DNA of 64,000 nt from Lamellibrachia columna. Its lineage: Eukaryota; Annelida; Polychaeta; Sabellida; Siboglinidae. Below, piece by piece: positions 11,095 to 23,058 of this stretch. How positions within the stretch are numbered: position 1 is the stretch's first letter; each line of letters starts with the position of its first letter. The translations under genes and the position numbers were made by a program. The stretch lies in the NCBI GenBank assembly GCA_963662155.1, contig OY759265.1:12071929-12135928 (forward strand), in the 5' to 3' direction. Below the pieces are notes generated by a model, which did no database searches, was not told where the DNA came from, and saw only the letters and a list, made by a program, of their open reading frames with translations.

Positions 11095-13255
11095 ATCACA
11101 TTTTAAAAGTTGTAGATGCTTGTTAAAATTAATGTTCTTTTCTGAAAGGAATGTAAATTTGTGGCTGAGGATTTGCAGGGTGTGGAGTTTCCTCCAGTAT
11201 TCCACCACCAAATTAACAAAACCGGGTAACTACATACATAATTTCTATGCATCAAAGTGTTATTTATGCAGTGTGTTAATGCTAACTCATTATGTTTCCC
11301 CTTTATACACTAATATTTAAATTTTCTCATGTATCACTTGAATTGGCTTGCTTTTGATACCAATTGGCGCTGTAAAAATACCCAAACTGAAGCTATTTTA
11401 CTTTTCTCTGCATGTTATATGTATGCTTGCGGACATACCGAAAATATATAGATACATAGTCTAATGCATAGGTCCATTTGGCTGCAGGTTACCAGATAAA
11501 TATTTTGTAGATTTGCAGAAGCCACCATTTGTCATTAACTTACCACACTAAAAGAGGAAATTCTATTGTCTAGGCCTTCCCTCCAATTCACATGTGCCTG
11601 AATGACCAGGTAACTCCAGTTGGTACAGACAGTATTAATGTCGAGAGATATTCTCCCTCCCATTCATACATACCTTAACCTTATCTCTGTCAGACTAATC
11701 ACTGGAATGGTGACTGCCTTTTGGAAATGCCTGAGTAACGTGGGTTTGAACTATACAGTAATACCTACTGTTAAATAAGCACTTAATTGAGAGTTAATTT
11801 GGAATTTGTCAATTAAATAAAATAAAATTACCCCTGTTTTGTGAAGTTAATTTAGCCTTTACCTTTTCTTGTTAATCAATTAATTAAATTTAATTAATTG
11901 AGTTATTTAAATTAACAATTGAAATTAACCCATGACTCTCATCTACTGTTTCATAGTGACAGGTGAATGTCTGTCTTGTCATCTCCTGTCTCATAGTGAC
12001 ATGTTAGTGTTTATTTTGTAATCTCCTGTCTCATGGTGACTAATTAATTTTTTTTTAAAGGAAATTACTTTAGTTATTGCATCTTAGGAACAGTGTTATT
12101 ATCATCAAACAAATGTGAACATTGCGTTGACTTATAAAAGAAATATGTTTTGTAACTTTGTTGGAAAAAGATGTGCTTATACAATATTTATATACCAAGA
12201 CATTCGTTTATGGGGTATTTGATCACATTTTAAAAGTTGTAGATGCTTGTTAAAATTAATGTTCTTTTCTGAAAGGAATGTAAATTTGTGGCTGAGGATT
12301 TGCAGGGTGTGGAGTTTCCTCCAGTATTCCACCACCAAATTAACAAAACCGGGTAACTACATACATAATTTCTATGCATCAAAGTGTTATTTATGCAATG
12401 TGTTAATGCTAACTCATTAGGTTTCCCCTTTATACACTAGTATTTAAATATTTATACACAATTTTTTTATGTATCACTTGAATTGGCTTGCTTTTGATAC
12501 CAGTTGGCGCTGTAAAAAGATCCCAAACTGAAGCTATTTTATTTTCCTATGCATGATATATGTATGCTTGCGGACATACCGAAAATATATAGATACATAG
12601 TCTAATGTATAGGTCCATTTGGCTGCAGGTTACCAGCCAAGTATTTTGCAGATTTGCAGTAGCCACCATTTGTCATCAACTTACCACACTAAAAGAGGAC
12701 ATTCTATTGTCTAGGCCGTCCCTCCAATTCACATGTGCCTGAATGACCAGTAACTCCAGTTGGTACAGACAGTATTAATGTCGAGAGATATTCTCCCTCC
12801 CATTCATACATACCTTAACCTTATCTCTGTCAGACTAATCACTGGAATGGTGACTGCCTTTTGGAAATGCCTGAGTAACATGGGTGTGAACTATACAGTA
12901 ATACCTACTGTTAAATGAGCACTTAATTGAGAGTTAATTTGGAATTTGTCAATTAAATAGAATAAAATTACCCCCTTTTGGTGAAGCTAATTTAGCCTTT
13001 ACCTTTTCTTGTAAATCAATTAATTAAATTAAATTAATTGAGTTAATTAAATTAACAATTGAAATTAACCCATGACTGTCATGTCCTGTTTCATAGTGAC
13101 AGGTTAATGTCTGTCTTGTCATCGCCTGTCTCATAGCGACATGTTAGTGTTAATTTTGTAATCTCCTGTCTCATGGTGACTAATTAATTTTTTTTTAAAG
13201 GAAATTACTTTAGTTATTGCATCTTAGGAACAGTGTTATTATCATCTCCTGACTC
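11095..13255. repeat. 1.13-kb direct tandem duplication
   Basis: GATCACATTTTAAAAGTTG begins both 11095 and 12221, and the sequence then runs in parallel for about 1.0-1.1 kb, with a few percent of substitutions and small indels by eye. Each unit ends in an AATTAA-rich stretch (about 11780-11930 and 12915-13070) and a few copies of a ~40-bp minisatellite. The duplication starts within about 20 bp of where the 4.5-kb block ends. Confidence 0.85.
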
Positions 13256-13482
13256 ATGGTGACATATTTATGTCTGTCTTGTCATCTCCTGTCTCATAGT
13301 GACATGTTTATGTCTGTTATGTCATCTCCTGTCTCATAGTGACAGGTTCGTGTTTGTCTTGTCATCTACTGTCTCATAGTGACATATTAGTGTATGTCTG
13401 GTCAACTCCTGTCTCATAATGACAGATTAGTGTATGTCTTTTCATATCCTGTCTCATAGTGACAGGTTCGTGACATTTCTAA
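13070..13482. repeat. ~40-bp minisatellite
   Basis: About ten units share TCATCTCCTGTCTCATAGTGAC followed by a variable TGTCTGTCTTG-type spacer. Units also occur at 11940-12050 within the upstream tandem copy. The array is longer here than in the upstream copy, consistent with expansion after the 1.13-kb duplication. It is non-coding in all frames. Confidence 0.8.
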
Positions 13483-14150
13483 AGGCTCTTTACACCCCAA
13501 TCTTACAGATATGCAACAGTGTCAAAATCAGAATATAATCGTATTATAACGTTAGATATCACACGTTCCTAAACCAAATTTACTCATTCAGCTGCGTTTA
13601 CCTTGCTTAACATTGAACAAATCAAGATGACGGATGTAAACTGTAGTCGTTAAAACTCGCGAAACCCAAATCATCCCCAACACAACTAAAAATAGTGCAT
13701 GTATTTAAATTTCAATATACTGTGTATTACTTATAAATATAAACTAGATACACTTAGCTTAGAATTTCTAATCCTACCCTGTTTTTATCACATCTTGTAC
13801 TAAGAAACAGGCCCTTCTTCGGGTGCTTTATTGCCACCCCTGTATTTTCATATACCCAGAGTTCCTGAGTCAGCTGAGGACCACAGACATAACACACATC
13901 TAGATTTCCTACTGACTATCTGTCTATGTTCGCACTAGCCCAAACCGTGCACATGCACTTTTAAACAGTTTAGTACATATTTGATCTAATGTGACTTTAG
14001 CCCTCTAAAGGCAAGTTATAGCAAACATCTACTAATACATACTTTCACAAGAAAATTCAAAACCACTTTATTTTACACCACTCTCGCCTCTGTACCTGTA
14101 TCAAATTGCCACCAACAATGAGGATTCCACAACAACATTCTCAGCCATGC
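13483..14150. other. No gene seen
   Basis: This AT-rich stretch between the minisatellite and the 2A/PHD LINE shows no open frame with recognisable motifs. Its right part may be the 5' end of that LINE. Confidence 0.45.
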
Positions 14151-14179
14151 TGACAAGAAACCTGCCACCATTCCCAACG

Positions 14180-16047
14180 TTCTCAACCACAAAGAAAAAA
14201 CAAAATGATGCCAACTAAGCCCTATACCCTATCTCTATTATATATGTGTGGCCTTATAATACAAGCAGGGTACATTCACACAAACCCTGGTCCCACCCCA
14301 GATCCCTCTCCAAAATATCCATGTGGCACCTGCAGCCATGAGGTACATGATCACCACCATGCCATACAGTGTGATCAATGTGACAGTTCGTACCATACTG
14401 CATGTGTCCAAATTAATGACACCACATAAGAACAATTAAAATATCGCAGTGTGCTTTGGTTCTGTTCTTGCTGTGGATTGCCAAACTATTCTGTGTATCT
14501 ATTCACCAGCAACATTAATACTCCAAACCCTAACTCAGTCCTTGAGTCACTTCCACACAGCAGTGACTACACAAATATCTCTGATGATACGAATCCTACA
14601 TTTGCACCAAATCCAGCTAATACGTCTACTCCTGACCGAGCAAAGATAACAAGTAAACCTAAACTGCTGATAAACTGCATTCAGCATCAAGAGCACTAAC
14701 AAAGTATCCCTATGGCAGGCAACAATAAACTCAACAAACCCTGACATAATCTTTCTAGTTAAAATCAAACTCAACTCAAGTATCCCCACATACTATGTGC
14801 TCCCCACAAATTCTTAAGCAATCCAAAAATATCGTAACATCCACGGTGGAGGTGTTTTTATAGCACTCCGAAATGACATTATAGCAGCCCCCAAGACAAA
14901 CTAAACACAACCTGTGAAATTATTTGATCAAAAATACACTCTGTGCATAAAAAAGCTATATATCTATCTGGCATCCTACTACAGACCTCCAAATGACTAC
15001 ACATCTCTAGAAGCCTTACATGAATCTCTCTCCATTCTATACCGTAGCTACAAGATACCCCATCTGTCATTCTAGCTGGAGATCTAAACCTTCCTGACAT
15101 TGACTGAGAGAATGTGTGTGCAACAAACCAACAAACAACTGTGAAACATAACAAACTAATTGAAATAGTTGTGGAATTTGGACTAGTTAATATAGTAAAT
15201 GAACCCAACCGATTAGATTCCGGAAATATATTAGACCTAGTACTTACATCAAACCCATTCCTTATCTCCACCATAAACACAGTGGCTGGCATGAGTGATC
15301 ATGAAGCCATTCTCAGAAAAAACAAACCACCACACAAAGTATACAACTACAGATCTGCAAACTGGGAATCCCTTGAAGCGAAATGCACCCAGCTTGCTCA
15401 GCAGTACTTTACTCGAAAACCAGATAAACAAGATGTAAACTCAAATTGGGACTTCTTTCATAAACACTACACTAACCTGATAGGAGAATCCATCGCTAGC
15501 CCCATGACAAAATCTAAACAACACCTACACTGAACCACAAGAAGCATTATTAGCCTACAGAGAAAAAGGGACAAAACTCATGCTAAAGCCAAAAAAACAT
15601 TGGGAAAATTTAAGAAAATTATCCACCAAAGAAGTGACCAAATCCTATAACGGTTACATTAACAACATGGGAAAAAGTTTGACGACAAATCCAAAACAAT
15701 GTTGGTCTTTCATCAGACAAAACAAAATAAAACAAAAAATCTTGGCATTCCAGTACTAAAAGTAAATAACGACTTGAAAACAGCCGACCATGACAAAGCA
15801 AATGCTCTCAATGACCTCTTCAAATCAGTTTTTTTACAAATGAACAACTTCCTATCCCAACAAAAGGCCCATCACCATCTCCCTCAATTCAAACCCTAGA
15901 AATCGGAGCGGCATCATAAAACAGCTTGTAGCTCTAAACTCCAACAAAGCGCCAGGGCCATCCGACATTCCTGCAAAAATACTAAAGAAAACTGCTAAAG
16001 AGATATCCCCCATAATACAGCACATTTTTAGACAGATGTTAAAATAA
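14180..16047 (+). mobile_element. CR1/L2-like LINE with 2A-like motif and PHD
   Basis: The frame from 14205 encodes a hydrophobic lead, then GYIHTNPGP (14268-14294), which matches the C-terminal signature of 2A-like ribosome-skipping peptides. A PHD-type zinc finger follows: CGTC, CDQCDSSYHTAC and, past a TAA at 14427-14429, LWFCSCCGLP. An APE-type endonuclease follows in broken frames, with YYRPPN near 14980, GNILDLVLTSNP near 15225 and a MSDHEA motif near 15290. The start of an RT (NSNKAPGPSDIPAKI) is legible near 15940, after which the homology stops at about 16047. Several stops and frameshifts make it inactive. Loss of the 3' half is unusual for a LINE, which normally loses its 5' end. 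Confidence 0.75.
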
Positions 16048-16454
16048 AGTTGCACAACTTGTGTAAAGGAGACTTTGAAATGAGAAGCACTGTTATATTG
16101 AACAGTTATAGTTATCCAATAACAGAGGTTCTGATACATTCATTCACCAACAGAATGGGTAATTTCATGTGTTGGCTAGCTGATTGGTTGTTTTAATACG
16201 TTGATGGATAACTTTTTTGAACAACTCATTGATGAATATATTGATTATTGTAATGTTGGATTATTAAACTATTAGAGTTTCTCATCCATTAAATTTCTTG
16301 ACCAATTCGTCAGTCAGGTTACCATTGATTTAATATATCAATGGTTAAGTTCCATGGTTAAGTTCCAACATGGTTAAGTTCCAACATAACAGTTTTCTTG
16401 ATGTGTTTGTGTGACATGTGGGTTACAGCTGAAGTGTTTGTGTTTGTGTGACAG

Positions 16455-17051
16455 ATGTTTCTCAACTGAGTCTGGCTCTTGATGGCATGTTGACTTATAC
16501 TCCTTGTGCCAACTGCTACAGGGAAACTGCTACTTCACTGTGTGGGAACACAGGACTGATGAGGAGCCAGCACTCTTTGTTGAAGGCAAGTTGTTAGTCA
16601 TCATAAGGAATACATCAGATTCTCCTACTCTTCAGATGTTTGAGAGAGGATGTGGTGTCTTTCCCCATCATCTGTCACCATGGTAACAATGCAAGAAAAC
16701 AGTGGGAAGTATTCATCTTCCCCAGATATGGCTTACATCCTTCCTGCTTATAATCCTGACAACAGTGATGATGTATCACTGAAGTTTGATCCACCTCAAC
16801 ATGGTAATCTGACGCTGTGCCGCCAAGTAAAGATCATCAACCTCATTGAACAAGACTGCTCACAGCCCTGCGATATAAGGCACCCTCTGTGGAATAAACT
16901 CGCCAAACTAATTTCTGATTCGGTCACTATACAGGAGGTGTCACTGCCAAACACATGTGGTACGGATTTTGCAACATGCAAGCTAGCCTGGGTTGTCACA
17001 ATGTTCAAATACAGGCCGTTTGAAGGTTACTTTGGTGAAGATGTCATTAAG
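16455..17051 (+). pseudogene. Large exon relic of unrecognised gene
   Basis: An acceptor (GTGTGACAG, ending 16454) and a donor (AAG/GTAAGG at 17052) bound ~600 bp whose coding appearance continues across frames. The frame order is DVSQLSLALDGMLTYTPC, then GNCYFTVWEHRTDEEPALF through LLVIIRNTS, then ARKQWEVFIFPRYG, then LTLCRQVKIINLIEQDC to FKYRPFEGYFGEDVIK. At least three frame changes are needed, so the exon is broken. Its length and the WEVFI.PRYG-like block could fit a cytoplasmic receptor tail (UPA/death-type), but that is a weak impression and I do not assign it. Confidence 0.4.
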
Positions 17052-17232
17052 GTAAGGCACATCTTGAGATGTTATATGAATTCTTCAAAATTGTACAAAC
17101 TTGTCAAAAGGTATCGTTACTTGCATTAATGTAATGTTGACCAATCATCAATACTGGACTTTATGTGGTCCGACTAACTGGTTACGGTTTATGCCATCCT
17201 GTTTTATGTAGTACGACTAACTGGTTACAGCC

Positions 17233-17762
17233 ATATATCTGCGTGTAGTGTCTCCAGCCATGTGTCTGTGTGTGGTGTCTCCAGCCAAGTGTATGTGTGT
17301 GGTGTCTCCAGCCATGTATCTTTGTGTGGTGTCTCCAGCCATATGTATGTATGTGGTGTTTCCAACCATGTGTCTGTCCCAACCATGTGTTAGTGTGTGG
17401 TGTCTCCAACCATGTGTTAGTGTGTGGTGTCTCCAGCCATGTGTTAATGTGTGGGGTTTCCAGTTATGTGTCTGTGTGTGGTGTCTCCAGCCATGTGTCT
17501 GTGTGTGGTGTCTTCAACCATGTTTTAATGTGTGGTGTCTCCAGCCATCAGTCTGTGTGAATTGCCTCCAGCCATATATCTCCAGCCTGATATGTGTCTG
17601 TGTGTTGTGCCTCCAACCATGTGTCTGTGTGTGGTATCTCCAGTAATCTGTCTGTGCGTGGTGTCTCCAGCCATCTGTCTGTGCGTGGTGTCTCCAGCCA
17701 TCTGTCTGTGTGTGGTGTCTCCAGCCATCTGTCTGTGTGTGGTGTCTCCAGCCATGTGTCAA
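17233..17762. repeat. 27-bp minisatellite
   Basis: About nineteen imperfect units of GTCTCCAGCCATGTGTCTGT plus GTGTG and two more bases (27 bp) fill this interval. Because 27 is a multiple of three, it gives open frames on both strands (plus: VVSPAMCLC-like nonapeptides; minus: GWRHHTQTH). The last four units are the most uniform. The open frames are a by-product of the period, not evidence of a gene. Confidence 0.9.
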
Positions 17763-18341
17763 ATATCAGAATAATTGTGCAACAATTCAATTGCGAATTT
17801 TTGCTACCCACTATTACAAAAATGACACATAATATTTTATCTATAGTTGCAGGCGGAAAGGGCAGGGAAATTAACATGGGCAAGATGACCCAAAATCTAC
17901 AATTTTCAAGCTAACTGTTAAAAATGTTCACAGCTTATGGCATGCAATTTTAGGGAGGGAGCTCGAGCCTGGTGAGACCATCAGTATATCATAATTTTAT
18001 GGTTTTGTGAAAGCCCTGTAGCAACTGTGGTAGATTTATACCACCTGCAGACCAAAAGCCAGACAAGTCTATTAAAAATAAGACAGTGCCTGATATATGA
18101 AGCCAAAAGACAGTGGAAATGTGAATGAAAACATCATTAATATTTGTAAAGAATTGTGTCATGAATGTCTGTCTTTACCAACATAAGTATTAGTACTTTT
18201 ATATACCATACAAGAAAATAGATCACAATTGTATTTCTCTCAGCATTATTACCACTATATCTTTGGCGTGTAGTCTCTATGTCAGCAAATATACATAATT
18301 ATTATTATTCTTTTTGCATAAATGATTATTCTACATTCCAG
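17763..18341. other. No gene seen
   Basis: AT-rich sequence between the minisatellite and the exon at 18342. It may be intronic to the neighbouring exon relics, but nothing in it is recognisable. Confidence 0.45.
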
Positions 18342-18671
18342 AGATTCAGACAGACATGGTTGTGACATGTGACACAGGGTCACAGTACAGCTTGGATGAT
18401 ACCTCTGTCGACATTCAACTTGAGCCACCTTGTCTAATGTCTAAACCCAAGAAGACTCCAGGTGATGATGTCCCATTAGCTGAGCCACCATCACCCTCTC
18501 CCTTCATCTTGTCGTCACCAGTACAGTCATCCAGTGACTAGAAACCATCTGACCTCTCTATTCTGGATGCTGCAGAAGAGACCAATGATGAGGAGTCCAT
18601 TGATGAAGAGTTAGTATTATTGTGTACATTTTTGGTTTTCCATTCCTCTGAGATTTTCAATACAACATTAG

Positions 18672-18935
18672 TGTGGCACGGTAGTCGTGTGATAGAGCGC
18701 CGAGCTTTTGGTCGAAGGGACCGGGGTTTGATACCCCCTCCGCCGTTTCATAGCTTGGGCAATTTCGTTTACCCCACTTTGCCTGTGTCTTTCGGAAGAG
18801 ACAGTAAAAGCCATTGGTCCCTTCTATCTGGTGTCTATGCCAGGCGAAGTAAAAGATCCCATGCAAATATTATTTATTCACCAACCAGCAAAAGCCATTA
18901 GGGGTCAATAATATTGACTCAGCGTAGTTTAATAC
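18672..18935 (+). mobile_element. tRNA-headed SINE
   Basis: The head resembles a tRNA-derived pol III promoter: an A-box-like GTAGTCGTGTGATAGAGCGC near 18681, and a B-box-like GGTTTGATACC at 18725-18735. The body contains TTTCGGAAGAGACAGTAAAA and GGTCCCTTCT, resembling the conserved central cores of invertebrate SINEs, and the tail has GAAGTAAAAGATCCCATGC. The 3' boundary is uncertain and I see no clear target-site duplication. A short reverse-complement tail match lies at 34105-34160. Confidence 0.65.
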
Positions 18936-19059
18936 CATATATTCAAGGACTACCTACGATAGTAATTATCACTAAAATCTACAACTGTAATGATGCATTT
19001 ACATATAACAAATGCATTTATTAAAGTTACTGATAGTTTTGCATAAACTACCTTGCATG

Positions 19060-19205
19060 GGGCAATTAACTTGAAAAGTTAATTAATTAAATTACGATTA
19101 AATCAGAAATGTTCCAATTAAATTAACCTCCCAAATTGTCCAATTAAATTAACAATTAACTTTAATTCAATTAACAATTAAATTATTTTTGGTACAAACC
19201 AAACC
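19060..19205. repeat. AATTAA-rich repeat
   Basis: Dense AATTAATTAA, AATTAAATTAAC and AACAATTAA motifs form partly self-complementary sequence. Similar stretches end the units of the 1.13-kb tandem duplication (about 11780-11930 and 12915-13070). It may be a dispersed palindromic repeat. Confidence 0.5.
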
Positions 19206-19867
19206 AGAGTGGCTTGTTCCAGGTAATGAAGCCACTACTGAATACAAATTAACATAGACATGTACATTTAAAAAAAAAAAGTTTTAGCTGAATATACAGA
19301 AAATTTTCTCATACAGAATAACCCATTTTGACATTAACTGGACAAATCTTATAATATTCATATCTCCATACTCCTAATAAATCCTCAAAATATTGCAATA
19401 TGTAATATTTGTAGTATTTTATTTTCAGGTTCTAAGGCTGCAGTAATATTGCAGGAGGAACTGTTACTCAAGAATGTGCTGCAAGATGTCAGGAAACTCA
19501 CCAGACCAGGGTTAGGGTTAGGTTTTTTGCAGTCTTGTCAATAATTTTGCGACCAAACACACCAGCTTTGACATAGCAGCCTATATATGGTGACATGTTA
19601 TGCTCTTCCAAAATTATATTTAATTAATTTATATTCGACAAAAAAAATTCCATTTGTTTTAGAAGTACAATTTTCTTGAGAACATGTTAAAGTAAACGAA
19701 AATACTAATATTATGAAATGTATCTTTCTATAGGATATGTTGCTAACATCTTCGACCATATTCTGAAAGGATACAGAGATGGGCCCCAATGACCACTGGT
19801 AGCGGTATTCTAGCTAATGATGGAGATGGTTCAGTTTCAGGCACAACTTTTCACACTTATACTGCAT

Positions 19868-19990
19868 GCACACAATACTTGTGGTGGGAAAAGTGCGTGT
19901 CACCTTCTCGTGGTTCCTACTGTGGATCACGACAGCAAACTGCTGTCGTGTGAACTAAGAACAGCGCATACTGACACTATTTTGTCAACT
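19868..19990. repeat. Hairpin-bearing repeat, copy 1
   Basis: GTCACCTTCTCGTGGTTCC is followed by GTGGATCAC and a perfect hairpin with arms CACGACAGC (19928-19936) and GCTGTCGTG (19942-19950). GAACTAAGAACAG comes next. A diverged copy with the same order (CTCCTCGTGG, a stem, ACTAAGAACAG) lies at 23420-23510. Confidence 0.55.
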
Positions 19991-22027
19991 GTGGATATTG
20001 TGTTTGTTTTATAGTGGCTTGGTGGTCAGTGAAGTCATCGGTTGCTGACTCGAGATGGTAGGTACACGGTTTTGTGTCAAAAGGGAAATGTGTTTGATAC
20101 CAACTAAATATTAGACTGCCACATCATTCAGCTTGACGTCTTAAATGATGGTGATATGGAGCCTGATTGTTATGAAGGAAACACATATTTGGCTTGGTTG
20201 CATTATTGACGTTTGCAGTCCGACCCATATTTGCTGTTGTGAACAATGATGTGCAGCAGGAAAATTGTCATGTCTTCGGAATGGTCTACAACTGAGCCTC
20301 CTTTGCTGTCTCTGGTATTTCAAAAGGTACTTCTTTGACAGCCTAGACAATGTTGGTTAGTGCAACAAGGTAATGAACATAACAAGTTACACGCTTCCTC
20401 TCATTGTTATCTAATTTTTTCTCCAGTGGGATAGTAGTTTTGTATGTTAAACCCATCAAACCCATAAGAATGTAGAATATTACATTACATAACATAGTAG
20501 CTGTCGCACCATCATGGGACCACTACTTGAATAAATGTATTCACATGGACAGTACATGTTCTCGCATTTTATATTGCATATGTCCAAATTTGCTTATTTC
20601 ATAATTGTATACCTTGTACAGATATACATTTGGCTTTTAGAGTCATTCTTGCAAATAACTGTCTCAAGTTTTCACGTGTTGTGTCATAAACTGTTGAATA
20701 ACCACAGCATATTATTTGGTAACAACTTTTTGTTTGTTTCACACATTATATTGGGAGTTTTTAGTTTTACAAAATCAGATAGCTTTAATATATGCAATTC
20801 ACATTATAATCCATTTTGTATAATGGCAATAGTATACATTTCTGACAATCCTTGCTAACTGCTTTTGTAGCAATGAAAATTATTATATTCCTTGCTTCTC
20901 TGCTTCCACATCTGAGCTAGCTCAGTTTCATTATTACAAACACCCCGCGAGGATGGGCGGTCCTAGTAGCGCAATGATCACTTCGAATTGCTTGACCGTT
21001 AACAGCGTGGGAAGGTGGACACGTCGTTATGGTCATTATGTGGAGCGTCCCCGTTATATTATGTAGTGAAAACGGGCAGTTGGGTCTTCATTGTGCGTTT
21101 TGAATTCCAAGTGTGCAGTTGTGTTTTTTACGCTCCCATAGACCCGGCAGTTTCAAATGTTCAAAGTTGATTCGGACCTTCTAACGTGTTTCTTTGTAAT
21201 TTCTGCATGAACTGCACCACGAGTTTGTCCAATGTATGCATGCATATTAAATATCCTGACCTTTCGCGAATGGTTGTACTCTATGCATTTGTTAGTGCTA
21301 GCATGCAGAAACTAGTACAGTTTTTATTTTGTTCAATTAGCAACGAAAAATGTCACGGGCATGGCACTGCCAGTCTAGGCAAAGTCAATCGCCCTACAAT
21401 GTTTTTCTATCTGGCTGTTGCTACTAGTACGGCGAAGATCTCGCTCGGCCGAAACGTAAGTATTTTCATGAAACGTGAAAACTTACAAAAACGCCATAAA
21501 CAGAGCAATAAACACGTCTTTCGTGTCTGTATGCATTCTTATATGTATATCACTAAGTTACCTGACAATAACCATGTAAAAGTGTGAAATTATTACCTTT
21601 TTGTCAGAACGCATGTGCTTGTCAAGGTTTGTATATAACCGGATGTTGTTGGGAGCGAGAATAGCACGCGGGATTTCCATAGATCTATATAAGGTCACGC
21701 TAAGAATTGCCGTCTGCTGGCCATAGAGTTACATCATTCATAATGCCCCTATAAACTACTAACTTACTAACGGGTGTTTTATTTATGTCTGTGCTTCTGG
21801 CCTCATTCTACACGAAATCGCGTTTGATCATGTGACCAAAAGGCAACATCACGTGCACAGTATGGCGGCTAATTGTGAAATGTTTTCTATGTCACCGATA
21901 AAAGTACTCATAAGTAATTATTTGGAGCACATTTCTTCAGTTTCTTGACGCCCAATTGTCGGTGGTATGTCACAGAATACACATGTGAAACGGTTAGTGC
22001 GTATCGGTTTTAAAACTGAAGTTATTA
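19991..22027. other. No gene recognised
   Basis: This 2-kb stretch contains several modest open frames, none with recognisable motifs or convincing splice context. The segment from about 20940 to 21130 and 21640-21900 is less AT-rich and contains CpGs (for example CACCCCGCGAGGATGGGCGG). It could be promoter sequence, but nothing decisive is seen. Confidence 0.4.
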
Positions 22028-22119
22028 GTTCCGTAGCCAAATGGCTACGGAACTGCCAAAATGGCGCTTTAGCAAATGCACGTCAGACCTTTCGCCCCAG
22101 AGACGAAGAGCGGGGCGAA
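22028..22119. other. Two adjacent perfect hairpins
   Basis: GTTCCGTAGCC (22028-22038) pairs with GGCTACGGAAC (22043-22053) across a 4-nt loop. TTCGCCCC (22091-22098) pairs with GGGGCGAA (22112-22119). Both lie about 300 bp upstream of a MULE transposase start, so they may be part of that element's terminal or subterminal region. No ribozyme core is recognisable. Confidence 0.5.
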
Positions 22120-22418
22120 AATTTTTGCCTACTGCCAGTCTAACTAGCCTAGACGGGGCAGGTCACTAAGTCAGACAAGTGACTAACTAGTATCCTGACT
22201 GGGGCTGTCTAGGGGGTCTAGGCCTGTGACCATGTTGTAATAGTTCCAATACATTTAATTGATGGTGTTTTTACTGCAAAATGTTGTCAAAGTAGTGTTA
22301 TTATTCAGATAATTTAGCTGAGGCAAGCTAATTTCACTACCTTTTGATTACTTTTGGCATAACTGAATAATTTATCACACTGTTTACTTTCCAGGTTCGT
22401 CACTACTCGAGTGTCATC

Positions 22419-22960
22419 ATGCCACGGGCAAAGCCCACAAAGAAGCGGAAATTTTATGGCAACAAGTATACACGACCATTGAAAGAAACTGCCAAGCCGT
22501 GTGCTTCTGAAGAGAAACTACAGTACACCAAGAAGAGAAGTGTTGTCACTGAACTTGATGGGTACAGACTGATAGATGTGCGAAATCTGGTGAACTTTGT
22601 CAGTGCTTTCACTTGTCCTAACTGCGGTGGTCATGGGTATACTGTCACAGAGGACATTGCTGGACTCCGAAGTTCTCTGTCATTTGAGTGCATGAATCAT
22701 GACTGTGGCCACACTTACAAACTGAACTCTCAGCCTGATGGTGAAAGTGTCAACACCAGATTTGAGATGGCCATGTTTAGCATTGGCCGCAACCGACAAC
22801 AAGATGTGCGTCTCCTCGGAGAGATGAACATGCCTCCACCTGTGTCCTGTACTATGTGGAACAAAACGAAGGACAATATTCATGAGTTCATTAGGGATGG
22901 AAGTTCATGGATGGAAGGTCAGCCACTTCAGCATCAAGCTGTGTCAGTTCTAATATGTAT
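22419..22960 (+). pseudogene. MULE transposase N-terminus, second family
   Basis: From ATG 22419, just after a TTTCCAG acceptor (ending about 22394), the frame encodes a basic start (MPRAKPTKKRKFYG). Then come YRLIDVRNLVNFV, a zinc-binding pair (CPNCGG and CMNHDCGH) and the block VNTRFEMAMFSIGRNRQQD followed by MNMPPP. This order matches N-termini of metazoan Mutator-like transposases and differs from the 54-56.5 kb family. The coding part ends at HQAVS and runs into (TA)n. No DDE catalytic region follows, so either the rest was lost or an intron begins near a GTCAGT site at the boundary. Confidence 0.65.
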
Positions 22961-22978
22961 ATGTATATGTATATACAT

Positions 22979-23056
<78 letters not shown>
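22955..23056. repeat. (TA)n microsatellite
   Basis: A run of about seventy bases of pure TA, preceded by TATGTATATG-type imperfect units, follows the MULE N-terminus. The two-base period yields a false Tyr-Ile reading frame. Confidence 0.95.

Positions 23057-23058
<2 letters not shown>

Larger units (their letters stand above)
18342..19510 (+). pseudogene. Two exon-like segments, Ser/Pro-rich
   Basis: The first segment, 18342-18609, follows TTCCAG and ends before GTTAGT. It encodes an acidic Ser/Pro-rich region (SQYSLDDTSVDIQLEPP, then PSPSPFILSSPVQSSSD), a TAG at 18539-18541, and KPSDLSILDAAEETNDEES beyond it. The second, 19429-19510, follows TTTTCAG and encodes SKAAVILQEELLLKNVLQDV, a likely helix. 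The phases do not join directly. The segments probably belong with 16455-17051 to one decayed gene on the plus strand. A SINE lies between them. Confidence 0.35.

Noticed and set aside
16550..16615. CTGATGAG followed by a stem and GTTAGTC, hammerhead-like
   Set aside because: The GAAA core is missing and the segment lies in an exon-like reading frame.
17182..17914. Long open frames on both strands with Cys/Val- or His/Trp-rich repeats
   Set aside because: They arise from a 27-bp minisatellite whose period is a multiple of three; all frames lack stops for that reason and there is no start or splice context.
19508..19525. GGGTTAGGGTTAGG, a telomere-like string
   Set aside because: Only about two and a half units, inside ordinary sequence; too short to call an interstitial telomere.
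19995..20095. tRNA-like stretch with TGGTCAGTGAAGTC and GGTTTTGTGTCAA
   Set aside because: The A- and B-box resemblance is weak and no cloverleaf could be folded by eye.
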